Source: Roseiarcus sp963813195 (GTDB taxonomy: Bacteria; Pseudomonadota; Alphaproteobacteria; Rhizobiales; Beijerinckiaceae). Taken from it: 64,000 bases of DNA. A program made the position numbers and the translations under genes. Below are positions 54,487 through 63,077 of this stretch, piece after piece. The stretch is from positions 248,001 through 312,000 of the forward strand of contig CAWEYC010000034.1 of the NCBI GenBank assembly GCA_963813195.1, given 5' to 3'. The notes under the pieces are model-generated. The model saw nothing but the letters and a program-made list of their open reading frames with translations, was not told the origin of the DNA and did not search any database. Position 1 is the first letter of the stretch. The number at the start of each line of letters is the position of its first letter.

Positions 54487-54562
54487 GCAGGCGCATTGAG
54501 CGGCAGCATGATGAGTTGAGGAAAATGATGCCGTCCGATTACTCCGGTGGTTGGGCGTAGTC

Positions 54563-55036
54563 ATGACCTCGAAACATCGCCTATTACAAATAGCCGCGTT
54601 CTTTCCGGCTTTCTTGGCTCCGGTGCCATCCGTTGGTGCCGCGGAAACCCAGATTGTGGGGGCGTTTAGCGGCTGCGACTTTGATAAAACATACGAGCTA
54701 GCAAACGGGCGATTGCTTGTGTGCAAGGGATATAGTTATTCTTATATCTATAATCCAACAGTAATTGCAATCGACGGCTCATCGGTTTTAATAGGAGAAG
54801 AACGGTACGAGGCCATTGTTACAGACGGTCGTGTGTTCAAAACAAACGTATCCGGCACGTTTGAGGGATGTAACTACGGGGCATACGTTAGTTTCGACAA
54901 TGGTTTGGTATTGGCTTGCCAGACGTATCATTACCATTATGCATATAGGCCGGAGGTGAGGATTATTGCACTTGGTAGCAACTATACTGTGTATATCGAC
55001 AACGAAAAATACGATGGTGTTTTATATAGAAAGTGA
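54563..55036 (+). CDS. Secreted protein with two Tyr/His-rich repeats
   Basis: A 157-residue exported protein, with a signal peptide ending near VPSVGAAE. The mature part consists of two related units of about 58 residues. Unit 1 contains FSGCDFDKTYELANGRLLVC and YSYSYIYNPTVIAIDG. Unit 2 contains FEGCNYGAYVSFDNGLVLAC and YHYHYAYRPEVRIIALG. Each unit has two cysteines, a conserved NG(L)L, and a Tyr-x-Tyr-x-Tyr row. The unit ends with a beta-like IDxEKYxGVL. Such a pair of disulfide-bonded beta units is probably a binding module. The start at 54563 (ATG) is preferred to TTG 54551. Confidence 0.65.
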   Translation: MTSKHRLLQIAAFFPAFLAPVPSVGAAETQIVGAFSGCDFDKTYELANGRLLVCKGYSYSYIYNPTVIAIDGSSVLIGEERYEAIVTDGRVFKTNVSGTFEGCNYGAYVSFDNGLVLACQTYHYHYAYRPEVRIIALGSNYTVYIDNEKYDGVLYRK

Positions 55037-55698
55037 TTGGTGCGCCTTAATCTCTTTTGGAGATTATGGTGACGGTGCCGATTTCTCTGTTTGCTCGCCT
55101 CTGCGCCGAGCGCCAGACTTTCGCCGCTGGAGCCGCCCCTCCCCTCGTTGCCCAACGGTCCGCCGCAACTGACTGCGGCAAGATAAGCGACATGAGCGGC
55201 GCTCAACGTCCCACCCACGCATGCGATCGGCCTGGATACCGGCCAACAATTTCTTCCCCAATGGTCCCGGCCGGGCTATTCTCTTCTCGTCCGCTGCGGC
55301 GCGGTCGGCACGCCGCCAAGTCCGTCCGGAGGCGCGAAAGCGCGTTTGTCAAGCGGTTGCCGCCCTAAGTCGTTGACATTGCTTAGATCCATGCCAAGGA
55401 AAGCCTTGACGGCGCTTGACAAAACTTGACGTTGCTTGACAAAACTTGACACTGCTTGACAAAACTTGACGCGGCGCGGCAGCAGGCTTGACGGGGGTGC
55501 CCCACCTACCGGTCGGCGGCTCCCTTTTCGACAAGGCCAATGCGCGATCTCGCGACGCCCCGCGCCGCTTCGCTCGCCGCGCAGCCTGGCGGCGGAAAAT
55601 CGTGTCGCAAGCCATTGAAAGACGGAGCATCACGCCGGAAATCTGCCCCGGTCGCATGCAGGGGTAGAGAGCGCGGCCTAAAACTCCATTCACCCGTC
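55037..55698. other. 662-base intergenic region with phased TTGAC repeats
   Basis: No convincing gene. The first part, to about 55340, is GC-richer, and a few short frames in it have improbable composition. From 55401 to 55470, TTGAC ends every successive 10-base block (seven times), with AAAACTTGAC alternating with GxxGCTTGAC. Outlying copies lie at 55373-55377 and 55488-55492, and GTCAA occurs inverted at about 55347. The flippase gene ends just after the gap on the minus strand. Confidence 0.7.
55401..55470. repeat. 10-bp-periodic TTGAC direct repeat
   Basis: Seven tandem blocks of exactly 10 bases, each ending in TTGAC; odd and even blocks alternate as a 20-base unit GxxGCTTGAC-AAAACTTGAC. 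The spacing equals about one DNA helical turn. That is the arrangement expected of phased binding sites (iterons), though chance slippage could also make it. Confidence 0.8.
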
Positions 55699-57135
55699 TC
55701 ACCGCGCGAACGGCGCCCATCGCGGGCGCGGCGCGCGTAGGAACGCCGCCGCAGCTCCCCGCAGCCCGGCGACGTCGAAGATCAGCATCGCCCCGCCAAA
55801 AATCGCGCCGCCGATCGCCAGCGCCAGCGCCGCGACCGCGATCGGCGAAGCCATTCCGTTGAGCGGGCGGATGGCGAGGGTCATCGCCAGCGTCGCCGCG
55901 GCGATGACGGCGAGATCGCGCCAGCGCGGGCGCGAGGCGGCGTCACGCAGGCCGGGGATCGCGGCGGCGAGGAAGCCGACGCCGAGGCTGGCGGCGTAGG
56001 CGAGCGCCAGCCCATCGACGTCGTGGGTAAAGAAGTCGAAGCGCAGCATCGCCATATCGGCGATCAGCGCAGCTACTGCTGCGACGGTCAGCGGCCAGGT
56101 GCGCTGGGCGAGCTGGAACACCGGATTGAGCGTCGAGTAGAGCGCGCAATAGACGAAGAAGCCCGGCGCCAATTCGAGGCTGAGGCGAGCGAAATCGCCG
56201 CGATAGGCGGCGGGCACGATCAGCGCCTCGAAGGTCGGCGCCATCGCCATGTAGCCGGCGGTCAGCGGCGCGAGGATGGCGAAGACGATGACGCTGTTGA
56301 CCCCGATCTGCCGCTGCGCGGCCTCGCGGCCCTCCTCGCGATCGCGCTTGAGGGCGAACTGAAACAGCAAGATCTCCGGCAGCACGTTGACGACGAGGAA
56401 GAGGCGCAGGCCGAGATCGGTCGCCAGCGACAGTTTGCCGGTCGCCGCCGCGCCGAACAGTCCGAGCGCCGCCTGACGATTGATGAGGCCGATAAGCTGG
56501 TAGATCACGGTCGAGGCGACGATCGGCTTGGCGTAGACGACGAACTGTCCGAGGCGCTCCCGGCTCGCCTGCGACAGCGTGGCGCCCGGCGTGCGCATCG
56601 CCGCGCCGAGGATGATGACCGGCGTCAGACTGGTCACCGCCATCGCCGCGATCACCGAGCCAGCGTCGCGGGTCCAATACGCGACGCCGACGACGATCGT
56701 GAAGATGAGCGTCTGGCGCAGAATGTAGAGCGCCGCGAAGGCGCCGGCCTGGTCGCGCGCGCGCAGTTGCGCGCCGGCGTAATCGCAGCGTGCGTTGCCG
56801 ATCGCGACAAAGGGCGTCAGAGCGAGCAGGACCGGGCCGAAGCCGAAGCGAAAGCCTGAGAGAATGACGAACGCGACGACCAGCGCCGCGAACGCCATCA
56901 TGGCGAGGAAGGCCGCATCGAGGCTCGCGGCGATCCGCGCCCGGCCTTCGACGTCGCCGGAGAAGCGCTGCGACGACAGGCGGAGCCAGTCGAACAACGC
57001 GGTCGCCAACGTCATCGCGGCGAGCGCGACGGTGGCGTAGCGCCCGAATTCCGCGGGACCCAACAATGCGCTGAGCGTCAGGCCGATGGCGAAATTCGCC
57101 GCGGAGTTGAGAAAAAAGACGACGGCGAATACCAT
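55699..57135 (-). CDS. Polysaccharide flippase (Wzx/MATE-like)
   Basis: An integral membrane protein of 478 residues with 12 to 14 hydrophobic helices, resembling the Wzx-type lipid-linked oligosaccharide flippases. The N-terminal LLGPAEFGRYATVALA and the later IYQLIGLINRQAALGLFGAAATGKLS are typical of the family, where the first bears the family G-x-E/G-FG motif. No glycosyltransferase or polymerase gene is adjacent; the glycosyltransferases of the window are 43 kb away. It lies downstream of the low-GC insert on the opposite strand. Confidence 0.8.
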   Translation of the reverse strand: MVFAVVFFLNSAANFAIGLTLSALLGPAEFGRYATVALAAMTLATALFDWLRLSSQRFSGDVEGRARIAASLDAAFLAMMAFAALVVAFVILSGFRFGFGPVLLALTPFVAIGNARCDYAGAQLRARDQAGAFAALYILRQTLIFTIVVGVAYWTRDAGSVIAAMAVTSLTPVIILGAAMRTPGATLSQASRERLGQFVVYAKPIVASTVIYQLIGLINRQAALGLFGAAATGKLSLATDLGLRLFLVVNVLPEILLFQFALKRDREEGREAAQRQIGVNSVIVFAILAPLTAGYMAMAPTFEALIVPAAYRGDFARLSLELAPGFFVYCALYSTLNPVFQLAQRTWPLTVAAVAALIADMAMLRFDFFTHDVDGLALAYAASLGVGFLAAAIPGLRDAASRPRWRDLAVIAAATLAMTLAIRPLNGMASPIAVAALALAIGGAIFGGAMLIFDVAGLRGAAAAFLRAPRPRWAPFAR

Positions 57136-57199
57136 TCGGACGCGGGCTCGACTTCGCGGAATCGCGGCGAATTCTAGAGCGAGCGGGGTTAAGACCGGC

Positions 57200-57526
57200 T
57201 TACGGCCCCTTGGCCTTCGCGGTGAAGATCACGACGTCGTCCTTGCCGACCCGGTCGAGAACCGCGCGCGCTTCCTCATCGAGCAGGTCGCGATCGACCA
57301 ATTCGGAACGCATCGAATCGACCCGCCGCCGCCAACGACCGCGCTCGTCCTGCAATTGCTTGAGTTCGGCCTGCAATTGGACGGCTTCCGCGTCGTCCTT
57401 GGCCTTGGCTCGCAGGCCGCGTTCGCCCTTCGAGGCGTCCCAAACGAGATAGCCGCTCGCCGCCCCGAGGACGAGGTAGAACAGAATCGGAAACAGAATG
57501 GCGCGCGCGCGCGTCTTCACCACCAT
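57200..57526 (-). CDS. ftsB: Septum formation initiator FtsB-like
   Basis: A 108-residue single-pass membrane protein with a helix at about 9-28 (AILFPILFYLVLGAASGYLVW) and a leucine/charge-rich coiled coil (LQAELKQLQDERGRWRRRVD). The C-terminal LVDRDLLDEEARAVL is the FtsB/DivIC signature. It completes the divisome with FtsL and FtsQ. It follows eno by 88 bases, as in most Rhizobiales, where pdhA usually comes next; here the flippase is in that place. Confidence 0.9.
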   Translation of the reverse strand: MVVKTRARAILFPILFYLVLGAASGYLVWDASKGERGLRAKAKDDAEAVQLQAELKQLQDERGRWRRRVDSMRSELVDRDLLDEEARAVLDRVGKDDVVIFTAKAKGP

Positions 57527-57614
57527 GGGCGGAAGATGCCCGCGCCGTCGTTAATTTTCCGTGTCCGCGAAGCCGCGGAACGCGCCGGCTGCAGCGCGTT
57601 CCGCCTTCTCGGCC

Positions 57615-58895
57615 TCAGACCGCCTTGATCGCCGCGCGGCCCGCGTAGCGGCCCTGGTCGCCGAGCTCTTCCTCGATGCGGATGAGCTGATTGTATTTGG
57701 CGAGCCGATCCGAGCGGGCGAGCGAGCCGGTCTTGATCTGACCGCAGTTGGTCGCGACCGCGAGGTCGGCGATGGTCGAATCCTCGGTTTCGCCCGAGCG
57801 GTGCGACATGACCGCGGTGTAACCCGCGCGATGCGCCATATCGACGGCGGCGAGCGTCTCGGTCAGCGTGCCGATCTGGTTGACCTTCACCAGGATCGAG
57901 TTGGCGACGCCCTCCTTGATGCCGCGGGCGAGACGGGTCACGTTCGTCACGAACACGTCGTCGCCGACGAGTTGGCGCCTCGCCCCGATCATTTCGGTCA
58001 GCAGCGCCCAGCCGCGCCAGTCGTCTTCCGACATCCCGTCCTCGATCGAGAGGATGGGATAGGCGTCGGCCAGCTTGGCGAGATATTGCGCCTGCTCTTC
58101 GATCGACCGCGTCTTGCCCTCGCCGGAATAGACATAGGCGCCGTCCTTGAAGAATTCCGTCGCCGCGCAATCGACGCCGAGCGCGATGTCCTGACCGGGC
58201 TTGAAGCCGGCCGCCTCGATCGCCTTGACGCAGAAGTCGAGCGCCGCCTCGGCCGACGGAAGGTTGGGCGCGAAGCCGCCTTCGTCGCCGACATTGGTGT
58301 TGTGGCCCTGTTTCTTCAGCGCGCTCTTCAACGTGTGGAAGACTTCGGAGCCCCAGCGCACCGCTTCGCGCAACGAGGGCGCGCCGACCGGAAGGATCAT
58401 GAATTCCTGGAAGTCGATCGGATTGTCGGCGTGCACGCCGCCGTTGATGATGTTCATCATGGGAACGGGGAGGACCCGCGCCGTGGCGCCCCCGACATAG
58501 CGATGCAGCGGCAGGCCGGAAGCCTCGGCGCCGGCCTTGGCGACCGCGAGGGAGACGCCGAGGATCGCGTTGGCGCCGAGCTTCGATTTGTTCGGCGTTC
58601 CGTCGAGCGCGATCATCGTCTCGTCGATCTTGAGCTGCTCTTCCGCCTCGAAGCCGGAAATCGCGTCGAAGATGTCGCGATTGACCGCTTCGACAGCCTT
58701 CAGGACGCCCTTGCCGCCGAACCGCTTCTTGTCGCCGTCGCGCAGTTCAACCGCTTCGTGGGCGCCCGTCGAAGCTCCAGATGGCACCCCGGCTCGGCCC
58801 ATCGATCCGTCCTCCAGCACGACGTCGACTTCGACCGTCGGATTGCCGCGGCTGTCGAGGATTTCGCGGGCTATGATGTCTACGATGGCCGTCAT
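57615..58895 (-). CDS. eno: Enolase
   Basis: A glycolytic enolase of 426 residues. The metal-binding and catalytic residues are in MNIINGGVHADN, NVGDEGGFAPN, LVKVNQIGTL and SHRSGETEDSTIADL. I start at MTAIVDIIAREILDSRGNPT (58895); the frame is open 19 codons further. ftsB follows downstream. Confidence 0.96.
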   Translation of the reverse strand: MTAIVDIIAREILDSRGNPTVEVDVVLEDGSMGRAGVPSGASTGAHEAVELRDGDKKRFGGKGVLKAVEAVNRDIFDAISGFEAEEQLKIDETMIALDGTPNKSKLGANAILGVSLAVAKAGAEASGLPLHRYVGGATARVLPVPMMNIINGGVHADNPIDFQEFMILPVGAPSLREAVRWGSEVFHTLKSALKKQGHNTNVGDEGGFAPNLPSAEAALDFCVKAIEAAGFKPGQDIALGVDCAATEFFKDGAYVYSGEGKTRSIEEQAQYLAKLADAYPILSIEDGMSEDDWRGWALLTEMIGARRQLVGDDVFVTNVTRLARGIKEGVANSILVKVNQIGTLTETLAAVDMAHRAGYTAVMSHRSGETEDSTIADLAVATNCGQIKTGSLARSDRLAKYNQLIRIEEELGDQGRYAGRAAIKAV

Positions 58896-59410
58896 GTCAG
58901 TTCCTCTCGCTCCCATGCGGAACGCTGCCGGCCCAAGCCGGAGCGCGCACATTATCAGTCGCGCAAGGAGGGAAGCCTTGCTGGACCGGATTTGTCGGCG
59001 GTCGCGATGCTTGCTCGAGCCGCGTGGCGTCTTTACGCCAATGTCGTAACGGGCGGAAGTCAGCGCGCGTCATCGCGGCGATGACCCCCCGCATTTGTCG
59101 CCGAAGACACTCAAATGCGAGGGGCGGGCCTAGGCAGAAAAATATTGCATGGCAGCCCTGCTCGCGCAGGTGACTTTGCCGGAGAATTAGCATATCAATT
59201 TTCTCCTCGCGAAAAGGAGGCCGCCGCCTGCAGTGCAGGTGACGGGCATGCCGAGTTTGTGGGAGGACGGGGCGTTTGGCCGGTTGATCGCGCGGCTCGC
59301 GTGATTTGCGATGCAAAAGACGCGGAGGACCGGGCTCGCAATACAGGGACCGGGTAAAAGAAAGCAAGGCATGGGCATCTCCCACGCCTTGCTTTTTTTA
59401 TCCGCCGATT
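58896..59410. other. 515-base intergenic region between eno and tgt
   Basis: No convincing gene. The eno promoter is in the first part. A GCATTTG..CAAATGC inverted repeat is at 59091-59118, extended by flanking C- and G-runs. A small hairpin CTCCTcgcgaaaAGGAG is at about 59201-59217. The strong terminator at the far end is described separately and would also stop a plus-strand transcript starting in this gap, so a small RNA is possible but unproven. Confidence 0.5.
59361..59399. terminator. Bidirectional intrinsic terminator
   Basis: A 10-bp stem AAAGCAAGGC/GCCTTGCTTT is extended, past one A-C mismatch, by TGGG/CCCA around the loop CATCT. It has a T-run on the plus strand and TTTCTTTT on the minus strand. 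It sits 12 bases beyond the tgt stop, so it ends tgt transcription. On the plus strand it would end any transcript from the gap. Confidence 0.85.
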
Positions 59411-60541
59411 TTATTCGCCCGCTTTCTCGCCTTCCGCCCAATTCCTCTTGACCTCGGCGATGTATTCGCCAAGCGCGCGGTCCGCGATGGCTTGGCGCGC
59501 GCCGGCCATCAAGTCCTGATAGTAGGCGAGATTGATCGCCGTGAGGCCCATCATCGCGAGAATCTCGCCAGACTTGACGAGGTGGCGCCAATAGGCTCGC
59601 GAATAATCGCGCGCCGCCGACGCCGACGACAGCGGATCGATCGGCCTCGGGTCGTCGGCGAAGCGCGCGTTGCGCAGATTGAGGCGGCCGCGCCGGGTGA
59701 AGACCAGTCCGTGCCGTCCGGCCCTCGTCGGCATGACGCAATCGAACATGTCGACGCCGCGCGACAGGCTCTCGAGCAAGTCGTCGGGCGTGCCGACGCC
59801 CATGAGATAGCGTGGCCGATCGGCGGGCAGATGAGGCGCCACCGTTTCGATCATTTCGAGCATGACCGCCTGCGGTTCGCCAACCGCGAGGCCGCCGATC
59901 GCGTAGCCGTCAAAACCGATATCGACGAGGGCGCGGGCGCTGGCGACGCGCAGCTCGCTCTGTTCGCCGCCCTGCACGATGCCGAACACCGCTTTGCCCG
60001 GCTCGGCGACGAAAGCCGCCTTCGAGCGCGCGGCCCAACGCAGCGACAGGCGCATGGCGCGCTCCGCCTCTTCGCGCGAGCACGGCAGGCGCACGCATTC
60101 GTCGAACTGCATCTGAATGTCGGAGCCGAGCAGATTCTGGATCTCCATCGCGCGTTCCGGCGTCAGCTCGTGGCGCGACCCGTCGATGTGCGATTGAAAG
60201 ACGACGCCGCGCTCGTCGAGCTTGCGCAGCTTCGACAGGCTCATCACCTGGAAGCCGCCGGAATCGGTGAGGATCGGGTGCGGCCAATTCATGAATTCGT
60301 GCAGGCCGCCGAGCGTCGCGATCCGTTCGGCGCCGGGCGCCAGCATCAGATGATAGGTGTTGGAGAGCACGATGTCGGCGCCGAGCGCGCGCACCTCTCC
60401 GGGATACATCGCCTTGACCGTGGCGGCGGTGCCGACCGGCATGAAGGCCGGCGTGCGAATGACGCCGCGCGGCGTCGAGATCGCGCCCGTGCGGGCGGCG
60501 CCGTCGACGGCGGAGACGGAAAAGGTGAACTGGTCGGTCAT
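59411..60541 (-). CDS. tgt: tRNA-guanine transglycosylase, zinc site lost
   Basis: A 376-residue TIM-barrel enzyme that puts preQ1 in place of the wobble guanine of tRNA-Asp, Asn, His and Tyr. The catalytic Asp residues are in DSGGFQVMSL and DMFDCVMPTRAGRHG. The bacterial zinc site is CxCx2C plus His, but here it reads S305, A307, A310 and I336 (RPIDPLSSASAARDYSRAYW and LTAINLAYY). All four ligands are missing, though the alignment is unambiguous. It follows queA by about 105 bases. Confidence 0.92.
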   Translation of the reverse strand: MTDQFTFSVSAVDGAARTGAISTPRGVIRTPAFMPVGTAATVKAMYPGEVRALGADIVLSNTYHLMLAPGAERIATLGGLHEFMNWPHPILTDSGGFQVMSLSKLRKLDERGVVFQSHIDGSRHELTPERAMEIQNLLGSDIQMQFDECVRLPCSREEAERAMRLSLRWAARSKAAFVAEPGKAVFGIVQGGEQSELRVASARALVDIGFDGYAIGGLAVGEPQAVMLEMIETVAPHLPADRPRYLMGVGTPDDLLESLSRGVDMFDCVMPTRAGRHGLVFTRRGRLNLRNARFADDPRPIDPLSSASAARDYSRAYWRHLVKSGEILAMMGLTAINLAYYQDLMAGARQAIADRALGEYIAEVKRNWAEGEKAGE

Positions 60542-60647
60542 TTCGCCTTGCGCATTATCCGCAGGCGCCTATGCCCGCTTTGGCGATCGAGCCCTAAGCA
60601 CGCCCGCGAGGAGGACGCAAATCCGTCGGCGCGGATGCGGCGCCCGA

Positions 60648-61748
60648 TCAAGGCGAGTCGCCTCGGCCCGGCTCCGCGCCCAGCAACAGACAGGCGTCGC
60701 CGTAGGAATAGAAGCGGTAGCCGGCCTCAATCGCGTGGGCGTAAGCCCGGCGCATGACTTCGAGGCCGCCGAACGCGCCGATCATCATGAACAGCGTCGA
60801 GCGCGGCAAATGGAAATTCGTCAGCAGCGCGTCGACGGCGCGGAAGCGATAACCCGGCGTGATGAAGATCGCGGTTTCGCCCTGGAAAGGATGGATCGCG
60901 CCGCTCTCGTCCGCCGCGCTCTCGAGCAGGCGGGCCGATGTCGTGCCGACCGCGACGATCCGCCCGCCGCGGGCGCGCGCGGCATTGAGCGCTTCGGCGG
61001 TCGCGGCGTCGAGGCGCCCCCATTCAGCGTGCATCGAATGATCGCGCGTGTCGTCCGCCTTGACCGGCAGAAACGTGCCGGCGCCGACATGGAGGGTGAC
61101 GCGATGAAGGCTCGCGCCGGCCGCCTCGATGCGCGCCAGCAGCGACGGGGTGAAGTGCAGCCCGGCCGTCGGCGCGGCGACCGCGCCGTCCTCGCGGGCG
61201 AAGACGGTCTGATAGTCGGCGCGGTCGGCGGGGCCGATGGCGCGCCGCGAAGCGATGTAGGGCGGCAGCGGCGGCGCCCCGATCCGCTCGATCGCCTCGT
61301 CGAGCGCCGCGCCGTGAAAGGCAAACGCGAGCGTCACCTCGCCGGCCTCGCCCTTATCCTCCACCTCGGCGTCGAGCGCGCCGAGCAGGCAGACCGCGCT
61401 CTGGCTGCGTTCGCCAAAGCGAATGCGCTCGCCCACCCGCAGCTTCTTGGCCGGGCGCACGAGCGCGCGCCAGCGGCTCCCATCGAGCCGCTTGATCAGG
61501 GTCGCCTCGATCCCAGCCACGTTCTCCCCGCGCACGCGAACGCCGTCGAGACGCGCCGCGATCACCCTGGTGTCGTTGACGACCAGCGCGTCGCCTGGGC
61601 GAAGAAAATCGGGAAAGTCGCCGACCAGGCGATCCTCGAGCGCGCCGTCGGGCGCGACGACGAGCAGGCGCGCCGCTTCGCGCGGGCTCGCGGGCGCGAG
61701 CGCGATGCGCTCGGGCGGCAGAACGAAATCGAAGAGATCGACGCGCAT
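60648..61748 (-). CDS. queA: S-adenosylmethionine:tRNA ribosyltransferase-isomerase
   Basis: Makes epoxyqueuosine from preQ1-tRNA, the step after Tgt (366 residues). Signatures are MRVDLFDFVLPPERIAL at the start, AAPTAGLHFTP and TNFHLPRSTLFMMIGAF. The start is ATG 61748, the fifth methionine-led option in the frame, because homologues begin MRVDLFDF. queA and tgt are the usual pair in the same direction. Confidence 0.95.
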   Translation of the reverse strand: MRVDLFDFVLPPERIALAPASPREAARLLVVAPDGALEDRLVGDFPDFLRPGDALVVNDTRVIAARLDGVRVRGENVAGIEATLIKRLDGSRWRALVRPAKKLRVGERIRFGERSQSAVCLLGALDAEVEDKGEAGEVTLAFAFHGAALDEAIERIGAPPLPPYIASRRAIGPADRADYQTVFAREDGAVAAPTAGLHFTPSLLARIEAAGASLHRVTLHVGAGTFLPVKADDTRDHSMHAEWGRLDAATAEALNAARARGGRIVAVGTTSARLLESAADESGAIHPFQGETAIFITPGYRFRAVDALLTNFHLPRSTLFMMIGAFGGLEVMRRAYAHAIEAGYRFYSYGDACLLLGAEPGRGDSP

Positions 61749-61787
61749 CGGGGCCCCGGACAAGGGCCAGGTTCGCCCTTACCCTAG

Positions 61788-61812
61788 CCCTCCCCCGCGG
61801 AGCGGGAGAGGG
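61788..61812. repeat. REP-like palindromic element, copy 3
   Basis: CCCTCCCCCGC-gga-GCGGGAGAGGG in the gap between ppiB and queA, matching the element near 2.98 kb and 30.66 kb. One half carries a substitution, so the 11-bp stem has one mismatch. Confidence 0.7.
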
Positions 61813-61821
61813 CAAATTGCG

Positions 61822-62277
61822 TCAGCTCAAGCTCGCCTTGACGATCTTGTCGGGATCGCGCACGGGCTCGCCGCGCTTGATCTTGTCGACGTTCTCCATA
61901 CCGGAGACGACCTTGCCCCAGACCGTATATTGGCGATCGAGAAAGCGCGCGTCGTCGAAGCAGATGAAGAACTGCGAATTGGCCGAATTGGGGCTCTGCG
62001 CGCGCGCCATCGAGACCGTGCCGCGCACATGCGGCTCGGCGTTGAACTCGGCCTTGAGGTCGGGATATTGCGAGCCGCCCGTCCCGGTCCCGCGCGGGCA
62101 ACCGGTCTGCGCCATGAAACCTTCGATGACGCGGTGAAAGACGAGGCCGTCGTAGAAGCCTTCATTCACGAGCCGTTTGATGTGCTCGACGTGGCCGGGC
62201 GCCGCCTCCGGGTTCATCTCGATGACGACTGGGCCTTTCGTGGTGTCCAAGGTCAGCGTGTTGCCGTCGCTGCTCAT
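61822..62277 (-). CDS. ppiB: Cyclophilin-type peptidyl-prolyl isomerase, cytosolic
   Basis: A 151-residue single-domain cyclophilin without signal peptide. The active site is in VFHRVIEGFMAQTGCPRGTG (Arg, Phe, Met, Gln), and NSANSQFFICFDDARFLD is the second family block. The start is ATG 62277 (MSSDGNTLTLD). It follows the exported paralogue by about 40 bases and precedes queA. Confidence 0.94.
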   Translation of the reverse strand: MSSDGNTLTLDTTKGPVVIEMNPEAAPGHVEHIKRLVNEGFYDGLVFHRVIEGFMAQTGCPRGTGTGGSQYPDLKAEFNAEPHVRGTVSMARAQSPNSANSQFFICFDDARFLDRQYTVWGKVVSGMENVDKIKRGEPVRDPDKIVKASLS

Positions 62278-62318
62278 TTCATGCACTCCTGATCGGGTGG
62301 AACGATCGTCCGGGCGGA

Positions 62319-62870
62319 TTATTTCGCCTCGCTCTCCAGACGCAGCGTGACGATCTTGTCGGGATGGTCGACCGCGCCGTTGTTTTCCTGCGTTCCCGCC
62401 TTGATCTTGTCGACGACGTCCATGCCCGAGACCACCTCGCCGAAGACGGTGTATTGCCCGTTGAGAAAGGACGCGTCGCCCAAGCAGATGAAGAACTGCG
62501 AATTGGCCGAATTTGGGTCGCTCGCCCGGGCCATGCCCACCGTGCCCCGCTTGAAGGGCTCGGAAGAAAACTCAGCCTTCAGGTCGGGCAGATCGGAACC
62601 GCCCGAGCCCGTGCCGGTCGGATCGCCGGTCTGGGCCATGAAGCCGGGGATAACCCTGTGAAAGACGATGCCGTCGTAGAACTTACGCTTCACCAGCGTC
62701 TTGATCTGGGCGACGTGATGGGGGGCGAGATCGGGCCGCAGCCGGATCACCACCTTGCCGTACTTGGTCGTGAGGACCAGCGTATTCTCGGGATCGTCCT
62801 TGGCCAGAGCGGCGCCGGCGGCGACGATGAGCGGAAGAGCCAGAAGAGCGCGGCGGCTGAAATACGGCAT
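62319..62870 (-). CDS. ppiA: Cyclophilin-type peptidyl-prolyl isomerase, exported
   Basis: A 183-residue periplasmic cyclophilin. A signal peptide (LLALPLIVAAGAALA) starts the protein, and VFHRVIPGFMAQTGDPTGTG holds the active site. It is about 60% like the following cytosolic copy by eye, which suggests a tandem duplication. The start is ATG 62870; an open frame continues upstream. Confidence 0.93.
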   Translation of the reverse strand: MPYFSRRALLALPLIVAAGAALAKDDPENTLVLTTKYGKVVIRLRPDLAPHHVAQIKTLVKRKFYDGIVFHRVIPGFMAQTGDPTGTGSGGSDLPDLKAEFSSEPFKRGTVGMARASDPNSANSQFFICLGDASFLNGQYTVFGEVVSGMDVVDKIKAGTQENNGAVDHPDKIVTLRLESEAK

Positions 62871-63077
62871 ACGGGCCTCGTGAAATCGGCGGGGATCGCC
62901 GGGGCGCGGCTTGATAGCACGCGCGCGGGGCAAAGCAAGCGCAGCAGCGGCGCCCGGCCCGCGCCGGTCGAGCCGCGCAGCGAGCGAGGGGATAGCCTGC
63001 AGCGAGGTCTTGACGGCGGCGGCGCGCCCGCGCAATCAGGCCCGCTACGGCTTCGAGTCGAAAGGACAATCGGACCG

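Noticed and set aside
55401..55470. CRISPR array
   Set aside because: The 10-base blocks have no unique spacers of normal length and no cas genes are near.
55349..55720. A 123-codon minus-strand frame over the TTGAC repeats
   Set aside because: It has improbable composition, no ribosome-binding site, and simply reads through the repeats and into the flippase terminus.
59115..59357. An 80-codon plus-strand frame before the terminator
   Set aside because: No ribosome-binding site or conserved motif; composition is not protein-like, though I cannot fully exclude a short gene.
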